A stretch of DNA of 64,000 nucleotides from Thiodiazotropha sp040506975 (GTDB lineage Bacteria; Pseudomonadota; Gammaproteobacteria; Chromatiales; Chromatiaceae). This document shows positions 44,570 to 54,533 of the stretch, in pieces; within the stretch, counting starts at the first letter, position 1, and every line of letters begins with the position of its first letter. The translations under genes and the position numbers were made by a program. The notes beneath the pieces are model-generated. The model saw only the letters and a list, made by a program, of their open reading frames with translations, was not told the origin of the DNA and searched no databases. The stretch covers positions 372,001 to 436,000 of the forward strand of contig OZ242974.1 of assembly GCA_965211775.1 (NCBI GenBank). The letters are read 5' to 3'.

Positions 44570-44908
44570 ATGGAATATCGAGTCAGGGCAAAATTCGTAC
44601 TCAACAAGCTACCGGCCTTCTATCAGGTTTTGGTTGACGGAACGGTAGCCAATCAAAAACCGGACGGCGCCGAGATCGTGTCATCGATGAGGCGGGCCAA
44701 GATCACGGGGTCAGACACAATCGAATGGTTTGAAACCTGTTACTGTCCGTCCCCATTGAAACACGAGCGGGAGACAGTGTATGACGAATACCTGGAAAAT
44801 ATAGAAACGGATCTGGTGGAGGAGCGTGGAGAAATCGAAGGTGATTCATTCTGGTCTTTTTTGCAAAATCATAGCAAGACATCAATTGATACGCCTTGGA
44901 AACCGTGA
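44570..44908 (+). CDS. Hypothetical protein
   Basis: 112-aa soluble protein without a recognised domain. The start MEYRVRAKFVLNKLPAFYQVL is followed by a charged alpha/beta sequence rich in Glu. It has one cysteine pair (CYC). AGGCAATC precedes the ATG. It could be a member of a small uncharacterised family; no context helps. Confidence 0.6.
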   Translation: MEYRVRAKFVLNKLPAFYQVLVDGTVANQKPDGAEIVSSMRRAKITGSDTIEWFETCYCPSPLKHERETVYDEYLENIETDLVEERGEIEGDSFWSFLQNHSKTSIDTPWKP

Positions 44909-45000
44909 ACGGATGAGGCCTCTTCGATTGTGGAGTCTCCGTTTCTCAGACACAATCCGATTCCTATCCGTTCGTATACCGCTTCATTGAGTCATCGCGT

Positions 45001-46038
45001 ATGGATCCGTTCACTCAGATATTGCTCGGTGCGGCCGTCGGCCACGCGACGCTAGGTGCACGTGTCGGCCGCAAAGCGCTCGTCTGGGGGGCCGTATTCG
45101 GCGGGATGCCCGATCTCGATGTGCTCTTACCACACCCGGACGCGCTGGCGGCCGTGACCAATCACCGCGGCTTCAGCCACTCCCTGGTCACGCACACCAT
45201 CGTCGCGCCGTTTTTGGGTGCGGCGCTCGCAGGCCTGCATGCGAGAGAGGGTGCGTCTGTCGCTCGCTGGACCCTGCTCGTGTGGCTCGCGCTCGCAACA
45301 CACGCCTTGCTCGACGCGATCACCATCTACGGAACACAGCTCTTCTGGCCAAGCACGGCGCCACCGGTCGGGCTCGGCAGCATCTTTATTATCGACCCCC
45401 TGTATACGCTGCTGCTGCTCGTCGGGGTGCTTTGGGCTGCGCTCGCCAGGCGCAAACCGACCGTCGGACGACACGCGAACAGGGTTGGCCTTGGCCTGAG
45501 TACCGCCTACCTCGCAGGCGCCATCTTCATCCAGGCGCAGGTTCGTGACATCGCCGAGCGTGAACTGGCCCGCCAGGGCGTTGCGTATGACCGGCTGATG
45601 ACGACGCCGACACCCTTCAATCTGTTGCTCTGGCGCGTGGTCGCGATGGTGCCGAATGGCTACCGGGAAGGCTACTATTCGCTGCTCGATCCGTTACCCG
45701 AGATCCGATTCGTAGCGTATCCAAGCGACGAAAGCCTGCTCTCGACGGTCGATGACGCGCCCGCAGTGACACGGCTGCGCTGGTTCACCCGGGGCTTCTA
45801 TCGCGTGCGGGAGATCGACGGCCGGTTGGAGATCACCGATTTGCGCATGGGCTTCGAACCGCGCTATATCTTCTCCTTCGTTGTCGCTCACTGACAAGAG
45901 GGCGTCATACGCCCCTTGATCACACCCGAACGCGTTCCCGCCGAACGCCCCGACGCCGAGGCATTGCGGTGGGTGTGGCGGCGCATGCTCGGTGAAAAGA
46001 ATGGGACTGATCCGAATTCACCTGCCGAACAGCCTTAG
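45001..46038 (+). pseudogene. YdjM-like membrane metal-dependent hydrolase with in-frame TGA
   Basis: Membrane protein of the YdjM/DUF457 family: MDPFTQILLGAAVGHATLG, GGMPDLDVL, NHRGFSHSL and THALLDAITIYGTQLFWP carry the family His/Asp residues. Four to five helices are followed by a soluble C-terminal domain. The first ORF stops at TGA 45892-45894 (297 aa). In the same frame the sequence goes on for 47 codons, QEGVIRPLITPERV to ERPDAEALRWVWRRMLGE, ending at TAG 46036-46038. That tail looks like the usual C-terminus of the family, so the TGA is either a nonsense mutation or a read-through site. The truncated form may still work. Start at ATG 45001. Confidence 0.65.
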
Positions 46039-46868
46039 GTCTTGCTGAAGTATCCTTGGGCAATTGGCTTTCGCATTCACTGGGCCGTCCATATGGGACG
46101 TTATTATTTATCAGGGTTGTCAGTTTATGAAAATCAAATCGCTCCCCAAGGTGGACCTCGGTTTTTTTCCGACACCTATCGTCAAGCTTTCGAACCTGAG
46201 TTCATTTTTAAATGGCCCTGAAATTTTCATGAAACGGGATGATTTGACTGGATTGGCGCTTGGTGGCAATAAAACCAGAAAACTGGAATATATTTTGCGC
46301 AATGCGTTGGATACAGAATGTAATGTCGTTATTACCGCCGGCGCTTGCCAATCGAACCACTGCCGCCAAACCGCTGCGGCGGCGGCTTTTTTACAACTGG
46401 AATGCCATCTGATTCTTGGCGGACAGGCCCCACGAGTCGCAAATGGAAATTTATTGTTAGACAGTCTCTTCGACTCTCAGATACATTGGGCCGGCGCAAA
46501 TCGTAAAGGCGAGACCATTCCCGAGATATCGAGGCAATTATCATTGCAAGGGAAACGCCCTTACATAATCCCCTATGGCGGCTCCAATGAGTTGGGCGCT
46601 TACAGCTTTATCCGCGCACTGGCAGAAGTCGACACACAACTTGATACTCAGCGACTTTCTCATATTGTTTTCGCTTCCAGTTCGGGTGGCACCCATGCGG
46701 GATTAATGCTGGGAAAAGCATTGCTGAATAGAGAGTTCAATCTAATAGGCATAAACATCGACAAAGGTGAAGTCAACCAACTTAAATTTGATGAATTCAT
46801 TGTTCAATTGGCCAATAAAACAAGCCATTTCATTGACGCCGGAATTACTTTCACGGAAAAAGATCTAA

Positions 46869-48436
46869 CCCCAATATTTCACGCATTAAAAAGGCAAAAT
46901 CCTGATACTTCGATATAATTCAGTTGCTTACACTGTAATCGAAAGGATTTTGCCTGTGACAAACTGTACCCAGACTGCCTTTGATTTTCCAGCCCTAAAA
47001 CGCCGTAAGGTTCAAGCCGAGTTTTCCGGTGGCGATATCACCTCGGACGGCGGCGTGTTGCTGCTGCGTGAGATCGACAGGCGTCTGGGATTGCTCGAGG
47101 CGGTTGATGCGGTCATCCCCGACCCGCGAGATCCCCGCTATATTGAACACAGCCAGTTGAGCCTGTTGCGCCAGCGAGTCTATGGGCTCTGCCTGGGTTA
47201 TGAAGATCTGAACGACCATCAGACACTACGCACCGACCCGGCCCTACAGAGCTCGATCGAACGCGAGGAGGTACTGGGCAGCCAGTCGACACTTTGTCGG
47301 CTGGAGAACCGGGTCGATCGCCGGGTTGCCGTTGATGTCCACAACCTACTGCTCGAGCAGTTCATTGCCTCATATGATGCACCACCCGATGAGCTGATCC
47401 TGGATTTCGACGCCACGGATGATCCGGTGCATGGCCGCCAGGAAGGCCGCTTCTTTCACGGCTACTACGATCACTACTGCTTCCTGCCCCTGTATGTCTT
47501 TTGTGGCGATCAACTGCTGGTGAGTTATCTGCGGCCCAGCCGGATCGATGCGCCCAAGCATGCCTGGGCGATTCTGGCGCTGTTGGTCAAACGCCTGCGC
47601 CGGGCTTGGCCTGAAGTGCGTATCATCTTTCGGGGCGATAGCGGCTTTTGCCGTCACCACATGCTCAGCTGGTGCGAGCGCAACGCTGTGGGCTATATCG
47701 TGGGCATCGCCAAGAATGACGCCTTGCTGCGGTGTATCCGTGAGCCCATGCAGTGGGTTGAGGAACTGGCGAAGCGAACCGGCATGAAGATGCGGGAATT
47801 CTTTCAGTTTCACTATGCCGCCAGCACCTGGAAGACGCGTCGCAAGGTGATCGCCAAACTGGAGGTCACCGACAAGGGGCCAAATCCACGCTTCATCGTC
47901 ACCAACCTGGCCGGCGACAAACAGCGCCTTTACGATGACCTCTACTGCGCCCGTGGTGACATGGAGAACCGAATCAAGGAGCAGCAACTGGGGCTGTTCG
48001 CCGATCGCACCAGCGCGCATTACTGGTGGGCCAATCAGTTTCGTCTACTGCTGTCCAGTCTGGCCTATGTGCTGATGGAGGCCATCCGGCGCCTCGCGCT
48101 GAAGGGCACGGAACTGGCGCGTGCACAGATGACCACGATCCGGCTCAAACTGTTCAAGATCGGGGCGGTCATCATTCGCAACACGCGACGGATCCGCTTC
48201 CTGCTCTCCAGCACCTATCCCTATCAGGCGCTGTTTTTCCAGGTGGCGGCACGACTCAAGCCGGGATAGCCCGGCAGAGTGCTGCCCCGGCACGTTGATC
48301 AACAATGGGGGTAAGGGGGAGTCTGCCCGGAGGGTGGAAAATCAGGGCTTGATAGAGGTTTGGTTCCCAGTGAGGGCAAACCATCCAAGCTTGGCCATAT
48401 CACCGGCTAAATTTAAAAACGGATGAAACATGCGGG
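46869..48436 (+). mobile_element. IS1380-family element, copy 4 (complete, 1568 bp)
   Basis: Same ends as copy 3; the target duplication CTAA lies at 46865-46868 and 48437-48440. It is inserted in dcyD in the same orientation as that gene. At the protein level the transposase is identical to copies 2, 3 and 5. Confidence 0.97.
46956..48269 (+). CDS. IS1380-family transposase
   Basis: 437-aa intact DDE transposase, GTG start at 46956. Because the host gene dcyD is transcribed in the same direction, read-through from its promoter would enter this gene. The leader hairpin that covers the ribosome-binding site would then form. Confidence 0.96.
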   Translation: MTNCTQTAFDFPALKRRKVQAEFSGGDITSDGGVLLLREIDRRLGLLEAVDAVIPDPRDPRYIEHSQLSLLRQRVYGLCLGYEDLNDHQTLRTDPALQSSIEREEVLGSQSTLCRLENRVDRRVAVDVHNLLLEQFIASYDAPPDELILDFDATDDPVHGRQEGRFFHGYYDHYCFLPLYVFCGDQLLVSYLRPSRIDAPKHAWAILALLVKRLRRAWPEVRIIFRGDSGFCRHHMLSWCERNAVGYIVGIAKNDALLRCIREPMQWVEELAKRTGMKMREFFQFHYAASTWKTRRKVIAKLEVTDKGPNPRFIVTNLAGDKQRLYDDLYCARGDMENRIKEQQLGLFADRTSAHYWWANQFRLLLSSLAYVLMEAIRRLALKGTELARAQMTTIRLKLFKIGAVIIRNTRRIRFLLSSTYPYQALFFQVAARLKPG

Positions 48437-48781
48437 CTAACCCTCGACAGTAATTATGTGGGAGATGGTTACGGCATCATTGGTGAACTCGAAAAAGAGG
48501 CAATTGCATTAACCGCCAAATATGAAGGTGTCCTCTTGGATCCAGTCTATACCGGCCGGGCTATGGGCGGATTAATTGATATGATTCGGTCCGGCATGCT
48601 AACAAAAGAAGACACTGTGCTTTTTTGGCATACCGGTGGCGCACCCTCCTTATTTGCATACGCAGAATCACTCTGATTGAAGTCAGCACTTAAATATAAC
48701 AGGGGGTCGGTGACAAATGAAAAACTCTATTGTTCTAGTTTCCACGCTCCTGCGAGGGAACGATATGAAACCCGGAAAAAG

Positions 48782-49147
48782 ATGACAAAGCAAGTTATAT
48801 TAGTGAGACTGAGTTATTGGATTGCGGCTTTGGCGGATTTTGCAATCGCAATAATGACATGGATACCGGAAAGAATGGGCGTAAACGAAATAGTTTATCC
48901 CGGCGGACTTGCATCGGTCATTGCATTTTCATGGGGCGTGATGTTGCTGATGGCTGACAGAAAACCAATTGAAAGAAAGTGGATTCTGATTCCGACAATA
49001 CTTGTCGTTGCATTAATCACGGCAATAAGAACGACATTCTATCTAGGTGGAGCAATTGAATTCAGTTTACCTTTGCTTCTTTTTGCCATTGCTCTGATTA
49101 TTCTTATGGCGTATAGCTATTACTACGCAACAAAAAAATACAACTAA
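48782..49147 (+). CDS. Small membrane protein of unknown function
   Basis: 121-aa protein with four hydrophobic helices (YWIAALADFAIAIMTW, GGLASVIAFSWGVMLLM, WILIPTILVVALITAI, LPLLLFAIALIILMAYSYYY). ATG 48782 (MTKQVILVRLSYW) is the likely start. The open frame from 48677 would run through a copy of the GCTCCTGCGAGGGAACGATA repeat, which is not coding. No family recognised. Confidence 0.6.
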   Translation: MTKQVILVRLSYWIAALADFAIAIMTWIPERMGVNEIVYPGGLASVIAFSWGVMLLMADRKPIERKWILIPTILVVALITAIRTTFYLGGAIEFSLPLLLFAIALIILMAYSYYYATKKYN

Positions 49148-49330
49148 ATGAGGAATCAGGGAAGAATGACACTGACTTAGGACCTGTTAACACTGATTCA
49201 TTTCAGATATTGATTGCATGCCAATCAATCTCTATCGTGGACAGGCAGATTTAAACGCCGACATGAAATCGAATAAACAACCCGCCATCGCCGGATCGCC
49301 TTGGCACTATCACAATGAAAGGACTCAATC

Positions 49331-49747
49331 ATGGATATCAAGCAAACCCTCGCCCTCACCCTGGTCTCTGTCCTGACACTCAGCGCGCCTGTACTCACCC
49401 ATGCCAGAAACTGCATCAAGGGCAAGCCCTGCGGCAAAGGATGCATTGCACTCAACAAAACCTGCCGCATCGGCACAGATCCCAGCAACAACGGCAACAC
49501 ATTAAGATACGATCCTGCACTGCAACCGGGCGCCGTCATCCGCCGCTCCGTGCTTAAGCTGCCCAAGGTCTATATCGTTATTGCGGAATCGGTCAACGCA
49601 AAGGAGTCGCCCCACTCGTCAAATATCACCGGGCGTTACAAACAGGGACAAAGGGTGTTTGTTTATGAAACCGAGCATGCCTGGGCGCGGATCTCCACTA
49701 TGCAACCGGATGAATGGGTAAAGCTGGAGGCTTTACGCTTGAAATAG
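49331..49747 (+). CDS. Exported protein with Cys-rich segment and SH3-like domain
   Basis: 138-aa protein. Signal peptide about 1-25 (LALTLVSVLTLSAPVLTHA), then a cysteine cluster CIKGKPCGKGCIALNKTC seen in several small secreted proteins, a linker, and a C-terminal bacterial SH3-like domain (residues 75-136: VNAKESPHSSNITGRYKQGQRVFVYE...WARI). It is probably periplasmic. AATGAAAGGA precedes the ATG. It stands next to the IS4-disrupted secreted-protein gene but on the opposite strand. Confidence 0.68.
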   Translation: MDIKQTLALTLVSVLTLSAPVLTHARNCIKGKPCGKGCIALNKTCRIGTDPSNNGNTLRYDPALQPGAVIRRSVLKLPKVYIVIAESVNAKESPHSSNITGRYKQGQRVFVYETEHAWARISTMQPDEWVKLEALRLK

Positions 49748-50837
49748 ACTACCCATGTAGAGGCATGCAGTCACTCATTACGATTCACACTTCGAATCAG
49801 TTCAACTGTCTCGCCCAGCTGGGCTGGTCCGACATCGGCAGCCATGGCGGAAAAACCGATAATGGGAACACCACTCCAAATGTTATTGGCACCACTACCC
49901 AAGCTACCAACAGGTTCCGTCATGGCCTGTATACTGGAATTACTTTCATATATCACTGCTGTCCCGTTAAGGAGAGAATAAGAAGGCCTGAAGACCAGTT
50001 TGTTTTGTTACAATGAGTTCACCACAAACCATTGAGAAACAACAAGAAAATCAGGCCTTGAGTCACCATAATACTGTGTTTTCACAACTTCTGAAACTAA
50101 TACCGAGACATGAATTCGAGACCCTTGCAAAACAGCACCATACAGGCCGTTCTTTCCGAACAGCCTCACGTTGGTCGCAATTCGTAACCCTGGCAATGGC
50201 GCAACTGTCAGGTCGAAACAGCTTACGTGACATCGTTGACAGTATGTCCGCGCAAGCCCATCGTCTTTATCACCTCGGTAGTGCAAAACTGTCACGTTCC
50301 AATTTATCCCGCATCAATGATGGTAAGCCATACGGGCTGTATGAAGCTTTGTTTGGAAAGCTGTTGCATCGCTGTCAGGGTGTGGTTCCTGGTCATGATT
50401 TTCGTTTCAGCAACCCACTTTATTCGCTGGATGCTTCGACGATCGATTTATGTCTGTCTGTTTTCCCCTGGGCTGATTTTCGCACGACGAAAGGAGCGAT
50501 AAAACTGCATGTTGGGTTGAACCACTCGGGCTATTTGCCGGAATTTGTGACGGTGACAGAGGGTAAGGCACACGATGTAACTGTCGGGCGTGCCTTGAAA
50601 TTCCCCAAGGGGAGTATCGTGGCGGTTGATAAGGGTTACAACGACTACGCTTGGTATAACCAACTGACAGCAAAAGGGATATTTTTTGTCACTCGCCTGA
50701 AGACCAATGCAAAGTACCGTACGGTAAGCCGTCGATCAGTGTTGAAAAGTAAGGGATTGACCAGCGACCAAACCATTGAGTTTACAGGTGCGCAGACTGC
50801 CAAAAAGTGCCCAGTACCATTACGTCGTATCGGCTAT

Positions 50838-52405
50838 CCCGCATGTTTCATCCGTTTTTAAATTTAGCCGGTGATATGGCCAAGCTTGGATGGTTTGCCC
50901 TCACTGGGAACCAAACCTCTATCAAGCCCTGATTTTCCACCCTCCGGGCAGACTCCCCCTTACCCCCATTGTTGATCAACGTGCCGGGGCAGCACTCTGC
51001 CGGGCTATCCCGGCTTGAGTCGTGCCGCCACCTGGAAAAACAGCGCCTGATAGGGATAGGTGCTGGAGAGCAGGAAGCGGATCCGTCGCGTGTTGCGAAT
51101 GATGACCGCCCCGATCTTGAACAGTTTGAGCCGGATCGTGGTCATCTGTGCACGCGCCAGTTCCGTGCCCTTCAGCGCGAGGCGCCGGATGGCCTCCATC
51201 AGCACATAGGCCAGACTGGACAGCAGTAGACGAAACTGATTGGCCCACCAGTAATGCGCGCTGGTGCGATCGGCGAACAGCCCCAGTTGCTGCTCCTTGA
51301 TTCGGTTCTCCATGTCACCACGGGCGCAGTAGAGGTCATCGTAAAGACGCTGTTTGTCGCCGGCCAGGTTGGTGACGATGAAGCGTGGATTTGGCCCCTT
51401 GTCGGTGACCTCCAGTTTGGCGATCACCTTGCGACGCGTCTTCCAGGTGCTGGCGGCATAGTGAAACTGAAAGAATTCCCGCATCTTCATGCCGGTTCGC
51501 TTCGCCAGTTCCTCAACCCACTGCATGGGCTCACGGATACACCGCAGCAAGGCGTCATTCTTGGCGATGCCCACGATATAGCCCACAGCGTTGCGCTCGC
51601 ACCAGCTGAGCATGTGGTGACGGCAAAAGCCGCTATCGCCCCGAAAGATGATACGCACTTCAGGCCAAGCCCGGCGCAGGCGTTTGACCAACAGCGCCAG
51701 AATCGCCCAGGCATGCTTGGGCGCATCGATCCGGCTGGGCCGCAGATAACTCACCAGCAGTTGATCGCCACAAAAGACATACAGGGGCAGGAAGCAGTAG
51801 TGATCGTAGTAGCCGTGAAAGAAGCGGCCTTCCTGGCGGCCATGCACCGGATCATCCGTGGCGTCGAAATCCAGGATCAGCTCATCGGGTGGTGCATCAT
51901 ATGAGGCAATGAACTGCTCGAGCAGTAGGTTGTGGACATCAACGGCAACCCGGCGATCGACCCGGTTCTCCAGCCGACAAAGTGTCGACTGGCTGCCCAG
52001 TACCTCCTCGCGTTCGATCGAGCTCTGTAGGGCCGGGTCGGTGCGTAGTGTCTGATGGTCGTTCAGATCTTCATAACCCAGGCAGAGCCCATAGACTCGC
52101 TGGCGCAACAGGCTCAACTGGCTGTGTTCAATATAGCGGGGATCTCGCGGGTCGGGGATGACCGCATCAACCGCCTCGAGCAATCCCAGACGCCTGTCGA
52201 TCTCACGCAGCAGCAACACGCCGCCGTCCGAGGTGATATCGCCACCGGAAAACTCGGCTTGAACCTTACGGCGTTTTAGGGCTGGAAAATCAAAGGCAGT
52301 CTGGGTACAGTTTGTCACAGGCAAAATCCTTTCGATTACAGTGTAAGCAACTGAATTATATCGAAGTATCAGGATTTTGCCTTTTTAATGCGTGAAATAT
52401 TGGGG
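50838..52405 (-). mobile_element. IS1380-family element, copy 5 (complete, nested in IS4)
   Basis: 1568 bp with the same ends as the other copies in reverse orientation; the target duplication CTAT lies at 50834-50837 and 52406-52409. It is the youngest layer of the nested insertion. It has one synonymous base difference (51348 region) from copies 3 and 4. Confidence 0.97.
51005..52318 (-). CDS. IS1380-family transposase
   Basis: 437-aa intact DDE transposase in the element nested in IS4, with GTG start at 52318. The protein sequence equals that of copies 2-4. Confidence 0.96.
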   Translation of the reverse strand: MTNCTQTAFDFPALKRRKVQAEFSGGDITSDGGVLLLREIDRRLGLLEAVDAVIPDPRDPRYIEHSQLSLLRQRVYGLCLGYEDLNDHQTLRTDPALQSSIEREEVLGSQSTLCRLENRVDRRVAVDVHNLLLEQFIASYDAPPDELILDFDATDDPVHGRQEGRFFHGYYDHYCFLPLYVFCGDQLLVSYLRPSRIDAPKHAWAILALLVKRLRRAWPEVRIIFRGDSGFCRHHMLSWCERNAVGYIVGIAKNDALLRCIREPMQWVEELAKRTGMKMREFFQFHYAASTWKTRRKVIAKLEVTDKGPNPRFIVTNLAGDKQRLYDDLYCARGDMENRIKEQQLGLFADRTSAHYWWANQFRLLLSSLAYVLMEAIRRLALKGTELARAQMTTIRLKLFKIGAVIIRNTRRIRFLLSSTYPYQALFFQVAARLKPG

Positions 52406-54533
52406 CTATCGGGATGCGGAGACCGGAAGGCGTTATGTGTTTCTCACCAACAATTTCGAGCTTGCTGCCAAAACGATTGCCGATATATACAGGGCAAGGT
52501 GGCAGGTTGAATTGTTTTTCAAATGGATCAAACAAAACCTGAAAATCAAATCATTTGTGGGTACCAGCAAAAATGCGCTTATGACACAGATCTGGATCGC
52601 ATTGTGTGTCTATTTGCTACTGGCCTTTCTCAAGTTCCAGTCGAAGTTGCAAAAAAGCATGCAACAAATATTACGATTACTACAGCTTAATTTGTTTGAA
52701 AAACGGGATCTGATGGCATTGCTGCGAGGTGATCCACCCCGCGAGGGCCAACCTGATAATAATCAGATGGCTTTGCTTTGAAAGTTAGCGGGACAGCAGT
52801 GTTCATATATATATTCATTCGTATATGGGTAAGGACTCATATTGAATAAGAAAGTCATCCATCCAGCCTGAAAACCAGGATCCAATGTAAATTCAAATTC
52901 GTTTTCATTAGGCGAACCGAACAAAGGACTGGTGATGCCGTTCGGCTTGCGAAATGTATTCACATTAACGCTACGCTCTAAGAATAATGCATGTGGAATA
53001 TTTATTGGACTAACCCCTCCAAAATCATTTTCTCCATGGCCTAACACAGCCGTTGCTTCTTCATAGTCGTAATATACGATATCAGTATAGAGATCCCTGC
53101 CATCTCCCTGCTTCAATTCAGCCCCGGCATTAGTGCAGTGATTACCCGCCCCATCGTGCGGATAGTCCTGAACCAGCTCCCCTAACGAGCCGAGGGTCAC
53201 CTCCCGGCCATCGTTGACGCCGTCATTCAAGGCACCCACACAAGCCGTCTCGTTCGGATCCAGCTGGTTTGTGAGGGTGCCGCCGTTATAGATCCCGTGC
53301 TTGCGCATCGGAAAGGTCAACACAATGTCTGTCTCTCCAAAGACGTTCTCATCATTAAAATAGGGGCCTGATACCATATCAGCGCTGAGTACCATGGCAA
53401 TCGGCAATGGATTGGATCCCATCGGCACCGACGGCAGCGGTGAGATGTCATGCAACGCGCCGGTGTCGTACTCAGTCAGTGGCAGGGTGTCACCCTTCAT
53501 GCCATCCCCAAGTGCATTGGTGATGTAGGCCTCCCGGACATCTCCCGAAGCCAGGGACGGCAGGCGATAATGCACCGGGTCATCGGGCGGGTAGTGCTGG
53601 GCGACGGTCGTGTAACGGTCGATGTGCACGCCTTCCTGCACAAAGGCCGAACCCGTGGCCACGTTGATCATGATGCCGTAGGCATTAATGCCTCCGCTTG
53701 GCGCCACCAGGCCGGCGTTATGGCTGTGATCGTAGGTCAGTGCCGGATCGCCGTTGTCCTGGGCCACTCCGCTACTACCCATGCTGCCTGGCTCAAAACC
53801 GTTGATTGCGTTTGTACTCGCCGCACCCGCGGTCCAGGCATCCGCCACCACAGAGCAGTCTGCCGGTAGTCCGTTGGCATCGTGCAGCAGACCTGCGGTG
53901 ATATCGATGTCACCAGCCACTGCGTTGATAACACCGTCAGCGCTACCGCTCACATCAATCTCAGCATAAAGGCCAGCATCGGCAGCCGGACCTAGGCCGT
54001 CAGCGATAACACCCATTTCGATGATCTCCACATAGCCTTCCGTCAGATCCGCGTCTGTAGTGGCTGTGTAGGGATTTTGAACATCGATGCCGGCCTGCAG
54101 CCCGGCCTTGGCGGGATAGGTGCAGCTCTCGTCCTCGGTGATCAGGTTGGGCAGCCCCGTATCCGGATTCATGCGCAGGGTGGCGTTCCAGACATCGGTA
54201 GGGGAGAGGTAGACGTTGATGTTTAGAAGGTCCGCACCGGTGCGGGAGTCGAGCAGGCGCACCCGCACCGCCTTGTACTTAACGGTGGTATTGGTCACCG
54301 TGAAGTTGGTGATGAAGTTGTTGTTGACTGTGTAGTAAGGCAGCAGGGCCACCTGGCCGGTGCGGTCGTGGTTGATATAGACAGCGAAGGTTGCACTCGT
54401 AGCGGCCATGAATAGAAGGGCTATGAAAAGCTTGAGTCCGTTCAACATGGATCCGGCTCCTGGATTTTGTTTATTAGATAGACATTGGACTTGGAATAAA
54501 GCGAATCGGCTGTTCAACCAACAAATCCGATGT

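Larger units (their letters stand above)
46127..48676 (+). pseudogene. dcyD: D-cysteine desulfhydrase, interrupted by IS1380 copy 4
   Basis: PLP-dependent enzyme of the ACC deaminase/D-cysteine desulfhydrase family, which releases pyruvate, ammonia and sulfide from D-cysteine. The 5' part has FFPTPIVKLSNL, the PLP-lysine segment GGNKTRKLEYIL, AGACQSNHCRQTAA and FASSSGGTHAGLM. IS1380 interrupts it after KDLT at 46869. The 3' part (48441-48676) encodes LDSNYVGDGYGI and LLDPVYTGRAMGG to LFAYAESL. Removing the element and one CTAA gives 325 aa in one frame, the normal length. The start at ATG 46127 has AGGG upstream. The truncated product lacks the C-terminal quarter and is probably inactive. Confidence 0.93.
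50013..52781 (+). pseudogene. IS4-family transposase, split by IS1380 copy 5
   Basis: 5' part 50013-50837, 3' part 52410-52781. Joining at the CTAT duplication gives RRIGY-RDAETG in one frame and a 398-aa protein. DDE residues: SLDASTID, VAVDKGYND and the Y-2-R-3-E-6-K signature YRARWQVELFFKWIKQ, typical of IS4. As it stands the Glu is separated from the two Asp by the insertion, so this copy cannot make active transposase. Confidence 0.93.
49954..52801 (+). mobile_element. IS4-family element interrupted by IS1380 copy 5
   Basis: Terminal inverted repeats CACTGCTGTCCCGTTAA (49954) and, inverted, CACTGCTGTCCCGCTAA (ending 52801). The flanking direct repeat TTCATATAT lies at 49945-49953 and 52802-52810. 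Without the nested 1568-bp IS1380 and its 4-bp duplication the element is 1276 bp, a normal IS4-family size. Confidence 0.93.
49771..54448 (-). pseudogene. Secreted tandem-paralog protein A, interrupted by IS4 (with nested IS1380)
   Basis: Gene of the same family as its upstream neighbour. The 5' part (54448-52802) has a signal peptide (LFIALLFMAATSATFA) and the family block INHDRTGQVALLPYYTVNNN. The IS4 element splits it at NEYIYE, and the 3' part (49944-49771) encodes SNSSIQAMTEPVG, GVPIIGFSAMAAD and GPAQLGETVELIRSVNRNE. Joining the parts at the 9-bp TTCATATAT duplication gives exactly 607 codons, close to the 604 aa of the paralog. ATG 54448 has AGGAG upstream. The current ORF ends with about 12 residues from IS4. 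Whether the truncated protein is exported is unknown. Confidence 0.88.

Noticed and set aside
45892..45894. TGA as selenocysteine codon in the YdjM-like gene
   Set aside because: No selenoprotein is known in this family and no SECIS-like hairpin was evident just downstream; nonsense mutation or read-through is simpler.
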